Counted from the first letter of the stretch, positions 47,408 through 60,726 are shown. The stretch: DNA of 64,000 bases from Pogostemon cablin (GCA_023678885.1 CM042963.1:38071105-38135104), one strand, 5' to 3'. Notes: generated by a model from the letters alone, not told the origin. Made by a program: numbers and translations.

Positions 47408-50280
47408 TATATTTTACTGGAAGTTTCTGAGATTATTATTTAACTTTCTTTTATGACTTTTACAATATAGTTGTTCTTTTAGTGGTCACGTGAAATCTTG
47501 AATCTTAAGTGATGACTAGAGTGTTCTATCATTAGAGGATAAACATGGTTCTAGCTGGAATACTTTTATAAGGCGTGTTGCTCTAAGGTATTTTTAAATC
47601 AGTGTATTCTTTTAATCTTATTTTTCTTGCAGATATGTATTGATTGCTGGTGAACAATCATCTAGAATGTGGTAAATGCTCATTCATGTTCAATCTTGAA
47701 TGTGGTAAATTGTTTTACTAAACGTGAATTTATTTTTGCCTTCATGATTCATTTCTTATCTTCTATTTCCATCATATAAAAGTATTTTATGGGTTTTGAA
47801 ATTCCTTATTTTAGCTATATCATAGTTTTTCATTGTTGGGCTTTTTATGCTTCTTTTTTTTATTTATTGAAAAAATGGAACAAATAGATTGGTTGTGTAT
47901 TTTAGTTTGTATGGTGTTTCATGTTCTTGGTTGCCTTTTTAGCTTCTCATTTTCTTATTTTTTGTGCTTTGATTTTTTTTTCCCTTTATTTTTGCTCAAA
48001 TTGCAGAGGGCAATGTTGTTGCCTTTGATTTGGTCAAATGGGACCAAAAGATTTTTAAAGAAAGTGAAGAATTGAAAAAATTAAAATTAATTACCGGTGT
48101 TAGAGTTGTTACAACTTGCAAATCATTCTCTAGCATAAATCACAGGATACTTGCATTTTTCATCCTATTCGTAGTAGTTATTCTATTTTGATAAAGTTGT
48201 CTTTTGTTTGTTATGATAATATAGGAAAAATATTTTTCCTTTGATGGTCTGCTTATGTAAGAATATTAATATTACAGGCTTGCCACCTATTTGTGCAGCA
48301 AACTCTTACCTTAGTATTAGTGGAAACTAAGAGAGGACCCGATTCTTTAGAGTATTTGTTATGTAGTAATGGCTTAATTTCCTGCTACTACAATTCATGG
48401 AGATAGCACACAATAGTTCACTAAATAATGCATTTTTTATTTTGATCTCTATCAATACATTTTTACTCCTATTTATATATATGACTTGAACTTCGCATTG
48501 TGTGGTCAGTATGCAGTTGTATCTATGATTTTAGATATTAGTGAGTGAAATATATGAATGATAGTTAATTTTTGTGATTAAGTATACATGTAAAATTCGC
48601 ATATATTGACTTTCTACATTACGAAGGTAAACTTATTGGTTTGAGTTGTGGTTTCAGGAAAGAAATCAGTCTTTGACATCTCTTACGAGTGGAATTTTTT
48701 TTATTCTACAGGTCTTGAGTCGTGACCGCATAACGTTCTTGCTCTTATTAAGAATGGCCTCAAATTTTAGCTTCACTTTAACAATATATCTCTAATGTAC
48801 ATATTCATATATCTCTAATGTGCTTATGTTTATCTCTTTGTATTGGTAATTAGTATGTGCTTGATCTTGGTTAAGAATGCATCACAGTAGCCTGTGAAGG
48901 TTAGTTTTTTCGTTTTTTTAGAAATTGCATGCAGTTCTTGCTTTTATGTGTTTTTTTAATTGTTTCTTAAGTATGTTGAGGAATGTAGAATAAGAAGTTA
49001 AAAATATAGTATTTAGGTTTTTAACTCTTTTGTGGCATTCTCCGAGTGATGTTTTGGTTCATGCTATTTGGATGATATATTGCATGATGAGTTTTGTTTT
49101 TGCATTCCTCTTATAAATTTGGGTATTATATGTTATGTCTTCTCATCGATTTTTGTAACATGTTAATAGATTTACTCTTATCCTTTTAGTTTTCTAAATT
49201 TTGTCTGATGATTAATTTCTTAGTATTCAATTTCTTTTCTCTTTTCAAATTTTGAGTTCAATTGTCTCTTTCTCACATTGTTTAGAACTTGGTATTGGAA
49301 GTTATTAGAAAAGCTTGATGTGAATTAGGCTTTGAAATAATGACTACAAGAAATTATTATTAGCCAATCATTAAAAACAGTAGTAATCTTAATTATATTA
49401 TTATTATACGATCTTAATTTGATTGGATTTATTTGTTAATTTATATCTTTACTTTTAGAAGAAAATTTAGTATAACAATTATCTTTATTTACTAAAAGTT
49501 CATATAAACTCAAAGGTTTCTATATGAAGTTAGAACCCTTTTTTTTAATTTTTTATGTATTTATTTTTTTTTTACCAATGCAAACCTATTTCACCACTTT
49601 TACATAGTGTTTTCTCTCATTATATATCTCTGGTGACATATTGGTTTATTATTTTATAGCCACTGTTGGAAATATTTCTCATTCACAAGTTGGAAGTTAA
49701 CTTCATAGTGCTTGCTTTTATTTATGATTGTTCTCTTTCCTGAAGGTGCTGTTGTGGAACTGAAGCATTTCCAAGCTGTTAAGTGGAAAAAGGATGAGGT
49801 TGCATTGCCATAGGGCTTCCATTTTAAAACTATTTAATCTTTGACAATGCCTTCTTTATGTTATATCAAACTTGGCTATTTTGCATAGTTACGAAATTAA
49901 TTATTACAATAGTATGAAAAATAATCAATCAACCTTATCTCTCTTTATGAACTCAACATTTTCAACAAAGCTAAACATATTGTTTCACCACATCGGATAG
50001 TGATTCTATCTTATCATATATATCTCTAATAACATGTCTTAATCCAGATGTTACAAGCATTGGTCTATTATTTTATTTAATATTGGAAATATTTTCGATT
50101 CAAAAGTTGAAAGTAAGATTTTTATGCCTGCTTTTATTTTGATTGTTTTCTTTCTTAGATTATTCAGTAAAGTTGCCGGACAACTGAATTATTTCTTCAC
50201 TAATTAATGGAAGAGGCACATTTTTACTAAAATATTGATAATAAGTAGCTTATGGTAGAGACTGTCCAAATTGAGAGTTA
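47408..50280. other. AT-rich region with scattered exon-like bits
   Basis: No convincing gene. Short coding-like blocks occur at 48003-48096 (EGNVVAFDLVKWDQKIF, after an intron-like TTGCAG) and 49746-49800 (GAVVELKHFQAVKWKKDE). These two share a VKWxxK-like pattern and may be exons of a diverged gene with long introns. I do not recognise the protein. Confidence 0.35.
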
Positions 50281-50283
50281 AAC

Positions 50284-50875
50284 TTCAGTGCACCGGTGCA
50301 TCTGGATAATCTAAACCGTTAGATTAGATTTAATTTAATCCTAACCACTAAATAAAATAAAATAATTAAAATTAAATAAAATAACTACCCACTGCTTTTT
50401 ATTATTTGATAAACTCTCCAGTGAGACATTAAATATATGAAACGTGTTAAAGTATGTCTATTATATAGATAAAGTATGTTTAATAATTTTTAAAGTATGT
50501 TTTCTAAAGTATGATAAATTATTAATTAAAGTATGATTTTATGGTGTTATAATATGATTTACTATTGACATACTTTAACTATGAATAAGCATACTTTACC
50601 TATATAATAAGCATATTTTAGTAATGGGTCGACCCGTCTCACAACCGTCTCATAAAAACCCGTCTCACAAGAGAATAACTCTTATTATTTACTCTTTAAA
50701 TTTTGGGGTGCACCGGTGCACCAGGTGCACTTTAATCTCCACCGTTAAATAAAATGATATTATTATTTAAAAAAAAAAACTAAAACCACCCACTACTCTA
50801 TTTTATACCTATAAATCGTGGGTGCACCGCACCGATGCACCAGGTGCACCCCATAATCACCCTAAATTTATTGAC
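50284..50875. repeat. Family C dispersed repeats, two or three adjacent copies
   Basis: CAGTGCACCGGTGCATCTGG (50289), AAACCGTTAGATTAGATTTA, CCACTGC; then GGGGTGCACCGGTGCACCAG (50704), CCACTACTC and GGTGCACCGCACCGATGCAC (50820). Between them lies a run of TAAAGTATG-type repeats (50450-50620). Confidence 0.65.
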
Positions 50876-53094
50876 ATTAATTTAAACACTAAAATATATA
50901 AATATATTATATGTAGTTAATTAATAGTTATAATTTTTTATTTAATCATATTTATTTAAAAGTAATAGAATATATTATATTTATTTCATAATTAATTAGT
51001 TAAAAATATAAATATATATAAAAATAAATGAATATTAAATGAAAGCAGGTAACCTACGAGTATTGATAGACGAGTTTGGGATGAGTACATGTATCATAAT
51101 GAATTTTTTTAATATGACAAGTACAGGTACGGTACCCCTTAAAAAGTTAATATTAAAAAATATTATTTTTTAATATAAAATAATTGAATATTGAACAGGT
51201 ATGGGTACCCGCGGGTATTGATAAATGGGTATGGGACGGGTATGGTTAGCATAATAAATTTTTTTAAATGAGATGGATACAGGTAATTATTTTTTAATCG
51301 AATACGGGTACGGATATAACCCATGTGTTTAGTGTTCATTCAAAGATGAAATTACAACTTCCTGCAGTTTATGGTATACTTATTTTAATGTGAAGTTAAA
51401 ATATCAATTTAGCAGCCGAGCAGACATCTGTTTCCCGTCCATTTTGCAATAATGTTTAATGATGGGATTCTTTTTTTTAATAAATTTTCAAACGTATGAA
51501 TTAATTCTCAATTGAAGTTCATAATCTTTCTTCCAATTAACTATTTAAATATTGATATTATATTATATTTATTTTATATTTAGTTAATTGTAGTATATTT
51601 TTTATTTCAAAAAATAAATAAATTAAAATTAAAGGACTATAAATTTAATTTCTCGCCATGTTAGAAATGTCACATGATATTACTGGTTGGGTGACCTACT
51701 CCAGCCGATACATGCATTGAATTGTCGAATATTTAGAAGTTAATGGATCAATTTCATATATTTAAATCGTTAATTGCTAATTATTCTATGCACCCAGGTG
51801 CATCGTGCATTCGGGTGAATCGTGCACCAACTTTCAGAAACTTATATATTTATGAATAAAAATATATATACTAATGAAAAAAAAATACACTTTGTTAGTG
51901 AATTTTCTGTAATTTTTTCTATAATTTTTCTGTAATAAAATACAAACTTCTTAGAGTTTAGGGTTTAGGATATCAACTCTTAATAGTTTTAAGTTTTTTA
52001 ATTATATTTATTAAATTTTATTTAAAATAATAGAATTTATATTATATTTATTTTTAATTAATAATGGTATAATTTTTATTAAATTTTTAATTTAGAAAAA
52101 ATATATAAATAATTATAAAATAAACGGGTATTGATTAATGAGTTTGGGATGTGTACGGGTATCATAATATATTTTTTTAATGAGATGAATATGTATATGA
52201 GTAGTTTATATTTAAATGGATACGAGTATGGGTATCCCTATAATAGTGGGTATCCTACCTGTTGTCATCCCTTACAACTACCAATTTTACATTAAAATAT
52301 TATACTATCTCTCAAATCAATATAAATTAAAATAGTATATTTCTTAATATTTAATTTGATTACTTGGTATTAGAAATACTTGGTATGAGAAATTAATTAT
52401 TGGTTCGATTACAATTAATTTATGAGAAATATATATAAAAGGTTTTAGGGAGCCACTCTTATAATTTATTGAAATAACTGGGAGCCACTCTTATAATTCA
52501 TTGAAATAAGTTTAATCAAATTATGTCTGGGTAGAATTGTAATTTTTAGGGAGGTTTTATAAAAATTTATAAGTGGGGGGTTTGCATTTTTCAAAAATAT
52601 AATACCAATTTTAAGTGAACGATCTGTCAAATTTTTTTTTATTTATTAATAAAATCTTTGTAAACCGAGGAAAATAAATATTACCTGTGAGTAATAATTT
52701 TTTTAGCGATCCCAATATCGATTCATTTCACTCTTTGGTTCTAACATTAACCAATCATACGAGATGAAATACATAATAATTTTAATCTCTGCTTTTAAAT
52801 GCCCCACAATCTTGCCAATACTTTCTCTCATTATATATTTAAAATGCATTAATTCCTGATCTTCTTACTGTTAAAAAGGAACATATGTAGCATGGATTGA
52901 GGATCAATAGTTGCCACTACTTTCTTTCATTATATTTTTAAAATGCGTTGTTTTCGTTATATATTCAAAATGCGTTGTTTCTTGATCTTCTTACTGCTAG
53001 AAATGAACATACGTATTATAGATCGAGAGATTGTATATATTATAAAAATTCCAATTCAGATAATTTTTAAGTGAACATATACTTCTTTTATAAA

Positions 53095-53133
53095 AATGCG
53101 TGACCGTGCAACGCACGGGCCCTGTATTACTAG
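53095..53133 (+). mobile_element. Candidate Helitron 3' end
   Basis: Perfect hairpin CCGTGC-AAC-GCACGG (53104-53118), then 11 bases, then CTAG (53130-53133) followed by T. A short GC hairpin 10-12 bases before CTRR, inserted before T, is the Helitron 3' signature. The 5' TC end was not located. A similar but degenerate hairpin (CGTGCGTTGCACGGG) occurs at 26003-26017. Confidence 0.55.
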
Positions 53134-53710
53134 TTAATATTTAATAATGAGATGGATGATAAAATGATCACAATGATATCCCATATAAGAAATTAAATAT
53201 TTAAATTCATTAAAGTTTAATTATTGGATTAACCCATTTGGTCATTTTGTTGAAACTCTTTTGAGTTTTGACCCATATAAGATCCAAATGACATTTAAGC
53301 ATGCAACAGATTTTTAAGCCCAATAATAAAAATAAAATAAAATTCAGAAGCATCTACCACATATTGGGCCAAACAAGGCCTTGTTATGTACGAAATGGTT
53401 TATGCATCTCTTTCATTCTATTAATAAGGTTAGTTATTATACGTGAATTATGAAATAGAAGTCATGCATTATTCGTTTGTTAAATTGTTGTATATATGTT
53501 AAATTAGGTGCACTTTACATGTTCATCTAGATAATTTATTCATTGATTCTTTGATTTATATATGTTTTGAGCTTATTATTAGTGAAGTTTTTTATGTTTA
53601 ATTGTTATATATATTGTTTCATGTGTTGATAATAAGATGATTTTAGTGCTTCACTCTCTCATATACTACATTAGTAGTATAAGATTTGTATACTTGCAGC
53701 ATTATTTACC

Positions 53711-53938
53711 ACTCCTTCCATGTAAATATATTCGTTTACTTTTTCACGTGGATTAAAGAGTATTATCATTTTATGGAGTATACATTAGTTAGTTGTTTTA
53801 GTGGAGGGTGTGGGCCCCATATTTTATTTGTATTAGTGGAAGGTGAGGGTCTCAGAGTCTAAAAAGGGAAATTGATAAATTAAGAATGGACGACCCAAAA
53901 TAGTAAAATGAATAGAATTAAGGAGGGACAGAGGGAGT
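53711..53938. mobile_element. Decayed Stowaway-like MITE
   Basis: ACTCCTTCCATGTAAATATA at the left and GGAGGGACAGAGGGAG at the right, near flanking TA. Typical interior with TGGGCCCCATATTTTATTTG. Confidence 0.65.
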
Positions 53939-55818
53939 ATTAAAATACAGGCAAAGATTTGTATGAGACGAATGAAAAGTGATAACTTCTATAACGAAAA
54001 GTGATAATGATTTAATGAAAAGTGATTATACTATTTCATGAACAAATTATAGCATATAAATTAAAAGTGATAATATTTTATAACGAAAGTGATAATTATT
54101 TTAAAAAGTATAAAATAGTCTCACGTGAGACGGTATCACGCAAAACCTACCTAATATATATATATATATAGCAAACTTTATTAGAATATCTTACAATATA
54201 AATTTACTAATTTATTTGAATTTCACTTTACACATAATTAGTTGGTCCAAGTTTCTAACTTTAAGTCTAAATTTGATTGTTCCATTATCATTAATTCTTT
54301 GAAGATAAATAATTCAACTTTTTTAAAAAAAAAAATACTATATAGCATACGACCTCCAAAATTTTAAAAAATAGGCTCAAGTTATACCGTTAGTTGCACG
54401 TGTGTTATATTATAATATCCCCAAAATTGAAATTGCATCTCCTTACAATTTCCATTCAATTTCTCAAATGATCTCATTTGAAAGTATAAAGAAATTATGG
54501 ATGGGGAATACAACTCAAACCCTTTTCTTTAATTTATCTTTTGTTATTAATTCTCCAGTCCCTTGAATATGGATGCAAGTATTAATTGGTAAAAAGCAAG
54601 AAGTAGAATGAATAGGAAAAAGAGGAGAGAATAAGAGTCAAGAGAGATGATGGATGTGCAGAGAAGCAATAAATGTAACGATGTCTCTTTCTGCTCCAAA
54701 TCACTCTCACTAACGCAAACTCACGTAAACTTCTCCACTCCTCTCCTCCCTTGCCAGCTTTTCTCCATCACCTCTACTCCGCCCGGCCCCACCCCACCTC
54801 TGAATATATACTTCCTTCGTCCCCTTGAAACGTACCAAGTATCTAATTTGGCCAGTTCCATTGTAAGTGTTCACTACATGAAAAAACTTATAGTGGATTT
54901 CATATATGAGTGTTACATCCGATAATAAAACTTCAAATCCTAACTAAGAATAACATGATATAACATCCATTTAAATTAAAAGATGGTGAAAAAGGTTAAA
55001 ATACTTGTATATTTACGGGCATGGTAAATCATCTTGCTCTCCTTTATACTATGGTCGACAACATTATATACTTGTATGTTTTGTGGGCATGGTAAGTTGG
55101 AAATTTTTATTTTACATGACTAAGTACCTAAAAAACTGACTAGGAATAAAATCCAAACATTAAATGGAAAAACATAAATTAATCCAAAGAGCTGATTTTT
55201 TAAAATGAGATACAAGAATATATGAGGGTCAGGAGATGTGCAGGAAAAATTTTGAGCAAACATATTTACTACACTCATTAATATGTATGTAAGACCAGCC
55301 ATGAAAATGATTCTGAATTCATGAATTTTTCTTATTCGTACATTTCCACGTACATTTATATCAAACTAATATCTAGCTAATTTTAAATTAATGGCAAACG
55401 CAGATCGTCTCAAAGAGAGGATTTTTGTAAGATAGATTAACATTTTAAAAAAATATAGCGTTAACAAATTACCATCTGATCCAAAACTAAATTAGCATAG
55501 TACTTCAAATAACATATACTCCATATGTGTATAAAATTAGTAGTAAAATGAAGTAATTAGTATTTTAATAGAAAGAAGAGAGAGAATAATCAGTTGTTAA
55601 ACAAAAAGGAACAAAATATAAACCCTAATTCTCCTCAAATTAAAGCACTGATTATGCTACCACCATGCATGCTACCTACATTACCAAAATGTTCTTCAAT
55701 AACCTCTCAATTAGCAGCTTCTTCATTCACCATTAATGGATTCCACTTTCTCCATCCGCATGATCAAGATCCATTCCACTGAATCAACGGCCACAATTCG
55801 ATCCCCAAAACCCGCTCA

Positions 55819-56838
55819 TCACTCAGCTCCATCATCATCATGCATTACAGATGGAGGGAAATCGATTCTCTCTCCAGTGATTTTCTCCAAGTAAGCAACG
55901 ATCATGGCTTCTCGGCTCTTAGCCGAAGCCTTCTCCCTCGCTCGGGCCGCAGCTTCGCGGCCCGACCGAGCGGATTCTTGATTTCTCCATCTCTCCTCCC
56001 TCTCTCTCCTCTCCTCCTCCAATCTCTCAATCACCTGAGTGAACTTCCTCTGCAGATTCTCCTGATGATCCATCACTTGCTGCACTAAGTTGGCGAAGAA
56101 CTCAGCCATCGGGTTGATCAGCCGATGGCTGTAGCTCTTCTTCTTCTTCCCCGTCTTCCTCTTCTTTCTCGAGGCTGAAGCTTCTGCTTCAGCCTCTGAC
56201 CCGTGATCTCCCGTCCCCACGGGCACTTGTCCATGGGGACGGGGACGGGTCACGGGTGATGCAATATCACATGTTTGGGTCGCCTCGGTAGTAGTAGTAC
56301 CGAGACGACTGTAAATGGCTTCCAGCTCTCCAAACTGTACCCTACTTTTGGTGTCCAAACAGTGGGTTAGATCTTTGTGCTTCATTTCCAAGTGTTGTTG
56401 TTTGTCAACTATCTCACTGTTTTCATTGGATGCTTCTGCTGGGACTGGGAGGGGGAGGGGTTCCCTACAATCATTTATTAATGGTAAGGACAGTAAATTA
56501 ATTAATTAATTTAAAGACAAAATTATAAATCAAGAGTAAAATTGGACCTTGGATTCCATGGAGTATATTATAATTAAAGAAATGGATTACCAGAAAGATG
56601 TTTGTTTATTAGTGGAATCTTGTGGGTTTTGCCAACAATGGAGCATTCCAAGAGAAGGTTGTCGGAGAGCATCTTCTCCTCCGCCATTAATGATGGTGTA
56701 AGAGTTGAGACCGAGCTTGAAGTAGGCCGGAGCGGTGGCGTAGTGGTGGGGGTCCAGGAACAGCTGCTGGGTCTGGATTTGCTCAAGGAAATGGGTCGGG
56801 TTCGCATCTTGCCCGGGGATTTCGAAACCCGGATGCAT
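55819..56838 (-). CDS. GT-2-type trihelix-related protein lacking a trihelix domain
   Basis: Two exons, minus strand: 56591-56838 and 55819-56464 (intron 126 bp, GT-AG), joining in frame (TG|G) to 297 aa. The start MHPGFEIPGQ is the first ATG in frame; an upstream GTG codon is not a start. Exon 1 gives a Gln/His-rich N-terminus. Exon 2 has a basic RKKRKTGKKKK stretch (likely nuclear signal, about residue 185-195), then FFANLVQQVMDHQENLQRKF and a long charged coiled coil rich in E/R (ERLEEERREREERW), ending near LEKITGERIDFPP. This matches the central oligomerisation region between the two DNA-binding domains of GT-2/PTL-type factors. No tryptophan-patterned trihelix motif (RWP...W) is visible. 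It may act as a partner or competitor of full-length factors; this is inference. Confidence 0.72.
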
Positions 56839-57060
56839 CACAGCTGCAGATCTTGAAGTTACAAACCCTAGTAATGTGGAGGATTTGAAGAATTTGTGAG
56901 GGTAAGAATGAGAGAGAGGAGAGATGATAGTAAGATAGGGGTAGTGAGAGAGAGGAGGAAAGAGAAATTAAGTTTAAGTGAAACCCCACTCCATAATAAA
57001 AAGACTGTTTGAGCAACCGTGTGAGTAGATAAAAGGGCCGGGCCGCCGGGGAAACTGTAC
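56839..57060 (-). promoter_or_regulatory. Upstream region of the trihelix-related gene
   Basis: CT/GA-rich leader (about 56880-56970; minus strand TCTCTCTC runs) and a TTTTATTATGG element near 56992-57003 that could serve as a degenerate TATA box. Likely 5' UTR and core promoter. A truncated Stowaway end begins at about 57089. Confidence 0.35.
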
Positions 57061-57206
57061 CGGGTCGATTCGTTTAGCTTTCTGATATACTCCCTCTGTC
57101 TCAAGTTTAACTGCACTAATACTGTAAATATATACTACTCCTAGTAGTTAAAAAAAAAATTACTGTATTATTTATCTTTAGATAATAGACACTTAAAATA
57201 CTTCCA

Positions 57207-57652
57207 CAGTCCCTCTCATTAATATGTGTGTTTGCTTTTTGCACGTAAATTAAAAAATATAATACTTCATTAATCCTTTCTAAGGTATCCATTTTATTAT
57301 TTTTGGCGTTCACTTCAAAGGTATCAATTTCCTCTATTTAGGAAAAAATTGTGCCCACCACTTCTCTTAATACAACTACTCACTTTACATATTATTATAA
57401 TACTCCTTAATCCACGTACAAAAAGTAAATGAATACCTTAGAACCGGACGGAAGGAGTAGTATTTTAATATGTAGTTAAGTGAGAGAAATAATATTTTAA
57501 TGTAAAATGAATAAATTTGTTAGTGTGATGTGTGGACCCATGAAGAAATAAGTAATTAATTTGTGTGGGTCCCTCCTAGCAAAAAAAATGCACATTTTAT
57601 ATTGAATCAAACCAAAATTGAAAAACGTGTACGTTTTAGAGGGACGGGGAGT
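57207..57652. mobile_element. Stowaway MITE interrupted by another Stowaway MITE
   Basis: The outer copy runs from CAGTCCCTCTCATTAATATG to TTTAGAGGGACGGGGAG. Inside it, about 57270-57459 is a second copy (TAATCCTTTCTAAGGTATCC...GAACCGGACGGAAGGAG), whose removal restores the usual Stowaway interior (ATAATACTTCA / GTATTTTAATATGTAG). Confidence 0.7.
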
Positions 57653-57827
57653 ATAAAGTGTGTTATGTGTATTAGGTAATATATTGATATTTTTGAAATT
57701 AAGATGACTTTTTGAAGTTATGAATTAATGTGATATTTCCTTTTTGAACGGTGAAAATAAGTGTGGGATGGAGGAAATACTACACTCACTACATCCCAAT
57801 ATTACTTTGCATTATTATTATAAATAC

Positions 57828-58265
57828 CACTACAAAAAATTTATTTTATACTAACAGAATATTCTGTTGATAAAAATCTATTTTATACTGACGGAATATT
57901 TTATTAATAAAAATCTTAATTCATTGTAAAATTGGTTTATCAACAGATTAATAACAAATTTATTGGTAAGGTGGTAATTGATAAATTTTTAGCAATGAAA
58001 TTCGATTTCATTGGTAAATAATTCCGTTAATAATCCATTACTAATAATCAATTTCATTGGTAAATAATTTCATTGATAATCTGTTACTAATAATCTTGTT
58101 GACAATTTATTCTGTTGGTAAATAGCAACATATTTTATTCAGTTAATGATAACATAATAAATTCATTGATATACCGTTGCTAAAAGAAAACTGTAATTTT
58201 TTGTTGACAATTCTGTTGGTAATTATCAACAAGTTAGAATTTTGTTGGTAAATTCCGTTCTTAAA
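57828..58265 (+). mobile_element. CACTA transposon end fragment with subterminal repeats
   Basis: Begins CACTACAAAAAATTTATTTT, the expected terminal CACTA motif, followed by many GTTGGTAAAT/ATTGGTAAAT-type subterminal repeats in both orientations. The other terminus is absent, so only one end remains. Confidence 0.6.
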
Positions 58266-58273
58266 AAATACTA

Positions 58274-58527
58274 CTCCCTCCGTCCTGAACAAGATATACG
58301 TTTACTTTTTGCACGGAGATTAAGGAGTATAATATTTTAATGTGTAATGAAGTGAGAGAAATAATATTTTAATATGTAGTGGGTAGTTGTATTAGTGTAG
58401 TGTGTGGAGGCCATATGGATATAATAATTGTTTTGTGTGGGTCACATCAACCGAAAAAGAAAATATATACTTTGTTTTGGGACAATCAAAATGGAAAATT
58501 GTATACCTAGTTATGGGATGAAGGGAG
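58274..58527. mobile_element. Stowaway-like MITE
   Basis: ACTCCCTCCGTCCTGAACAA to TTATGGGATGAAGGGAG with TA flanks and a standard interior (TTTTGCACGGAGATTAAGGA). Confidence 0.85.
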
Positions 58528-60400
58528 TATTAATTTTTTTTTTTAACAAAATTTAAGAAAAATAATTTATTTTTTTATAAAACAAATACTCCATTATTAT
58601 TATTCATTCAGTTTAATTTAGATTTCCAACACAAGTTTTCAAATCTCACATAAATTGAAAACTAATACTTGGAGTTGATGTGATTCTTTCTGAATAGTAA
58701 AGGTTGGTATGATACCAAAAAAAAAACGGAAAGTTTAAAATTTATTGTGGTACGGGTAGAGAATAAATTTATTTTTTAAAAAAATATAATAATTTAATTG
58801 TTTATAAAAAGTGAAAAACCTATATATATGTGTGCACGTGCGACGTACTATTAAGGTACACATCACACACGGGGATAGATTTCGCTTCGCCCCTTTGAAT
58901 TTTTTTAAAATTTTACTGTAAATAGATATAAATTTTTTAAAAATATATATATTCCCTCCGTCTCAAGCTAAGAGGGCCAGAGACCTTATGTTAACTATAA
59001 AGTCTATGGCCCTCATTACTGGACAAGGTAGTATTATTTTTGTAATGTTGCCCATCTTAAATTTTTGTGACAGTTTCTATGTATAATCCTGAACACAGAT
59101 TGAATTTACTATTTAATGTCGTATTACAATTGATATTGAGTCTCATTGGTGTGCATGGGTACGATGCACTTAAATAATTTTAATCATTAAATTTGCTGAT
59201 AATTAAAACACACTATTAGACAAATTAATTATTTAAAAATAAGAATTAAATAAAAAAACTGCCACCCTAAAATTAACTAGTTTTCCACAAGATATACTAT
59301 GAAGAACTCGAGTATGATATTATGATTTATTATAAACGAAAAATAAACAGAGATAAACTCAACTCGAATGAGTGAATAGTGATCAGCTTAACCAAATCAA
59401 AATAATTTTACTTCTTTATGCTTAATATATTAATTATTTGCAAGTGAGCAAATTATATGTCAATTATACCAGTAAGTAAGTAATTGGTGGCCTAAGTTTA
59501 GATGATAATATATGTCAATTATACCATAATGTTTTCCTATTAATTTTGGTGTTACAATCCTATTACGAATTGTGTAGAAAAAAAGATACTTTAAACCAGG
59601 AAAATATTAACCTAAAAATAAGATTCAAATTTTTCTCAAACATGTTTCGGTCATCTAACACATATAATAAAAAATGTAATAATATTAAAATATAATAAGA
59701 CATTCAGTATCCAAATATACAATGCTTTTCTTTATAATTATTTTTTAAACTAAATTTAACTGGGTCCATAAATAATTAAATTTAACATGATTCCATGAAC
59801 ATAAACTTAGGTTGATGCATATCATACCTAGCTTACATGGATGGTATACTTGAAAATATACATTGCAAACTGGATGGAAACTTACTTAAAAATAGAGATT
59901 TCTCTACTTGACTCCTCAAAACCATCACGTGTATGTTTGGTCAACAATTGAGTAAATATATACTACTGATTATTAATTCATACCTTATAAGTCATTGACC
60001 ACATATTTATTTATTTATTATTAATAATATGATGAAATGAAATGTAGTATTAATTTATAATTATGATTACTATTTATGACCGTTGATGACATGATCACTG
60101 TGCCAAAAAGGGAATCTTTGAAAATGAAAATCAATGTCATATGTTATCATCAATCTCACAAAATATTTTTGGGGGAAAAAAAAGGCTCGCTTTCAATTTT
60201 AAAATCATTTTTCCACTTTGAACTAAATAGAATTATAAAATTTGGGCCAAATAAAAAAAAAAATTAAACTAATAGAGATGTATTATGTATAATCTATTAA
60301 CCGACAGAGAAAAAAAAAACTAAAAGACCTAAAAAAAAGATGGGGATAGTTTAGGAATTAAACAAAAATAAATAAAAAAGTGGCCAATTTTTTTAATATA
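58528..60400. other. AT-rich intergenic region
   Basis: Contains a lone Stowaway end (58953 onward, TTCCCTCCGTCTCAAGC) and a faint family C repeat around 59150-59270 (GTGTGCATGGGTACGATGCA). No gene seen; the 63-codon frame at 60076 lacks any coding character. Confidence 0.5.
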
Positions 60401-60654
60401 CACCCTCCGTCTCGTTTTAATGTTTACGTTTGGTTTTTGCACGTTGATTAAAGAATATAATATTTTAATAGATAGTGGGTGGAAAGATATAATATTTAAT
60501 GTAAAGTGGGTAAGTGTATTAGTGTTGGATGTGGGGACCATAGTGATATATTAATTATTTTAGGTGGGTCTCATATTCCAAAAAAGAAAACGTAAACATT
60601 GAAATTGAACACCCAAAATAAAAATATGTAAACATTGAAATGAGACGGAGGGAA
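60401..60654. mobile_element. Stowaway-like MITE
   Basis: CACCCTCCGTCTCGTTTTAA and TTGAAATGAGACGGAGGGAA, TA flanks. Confidence 0.88.
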
Positions 60655-60726
60655 TAAAGAATCTTTATTTTGAGTGTAAAAAAATGTTTTCAAATTGAAA
60701 ATAGCCACTGTCATACTTTCATGATC

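Larger units (their letters stand above)
50876..55818. other. Gene-free repeat-rich region
   Basis: Includes diverged GGGTATGGGTACCCGCGGGT-type repeats (51050-51310 and 52120-52275, hAT-like right end GGTATCCTACCTGTTGTCAT), a fragment GTGCATTCGGGTGAATCGTG (51790-51830), a Helitron-like 3' end, and a decayed Stowaway element. Nothing coding of note. Confidence 0.5.

Noticed and set aside
54647..54925. 92-codon plus-strand frame
   Set aside because: No domain, no coding bias I can see, flanked by repeats.
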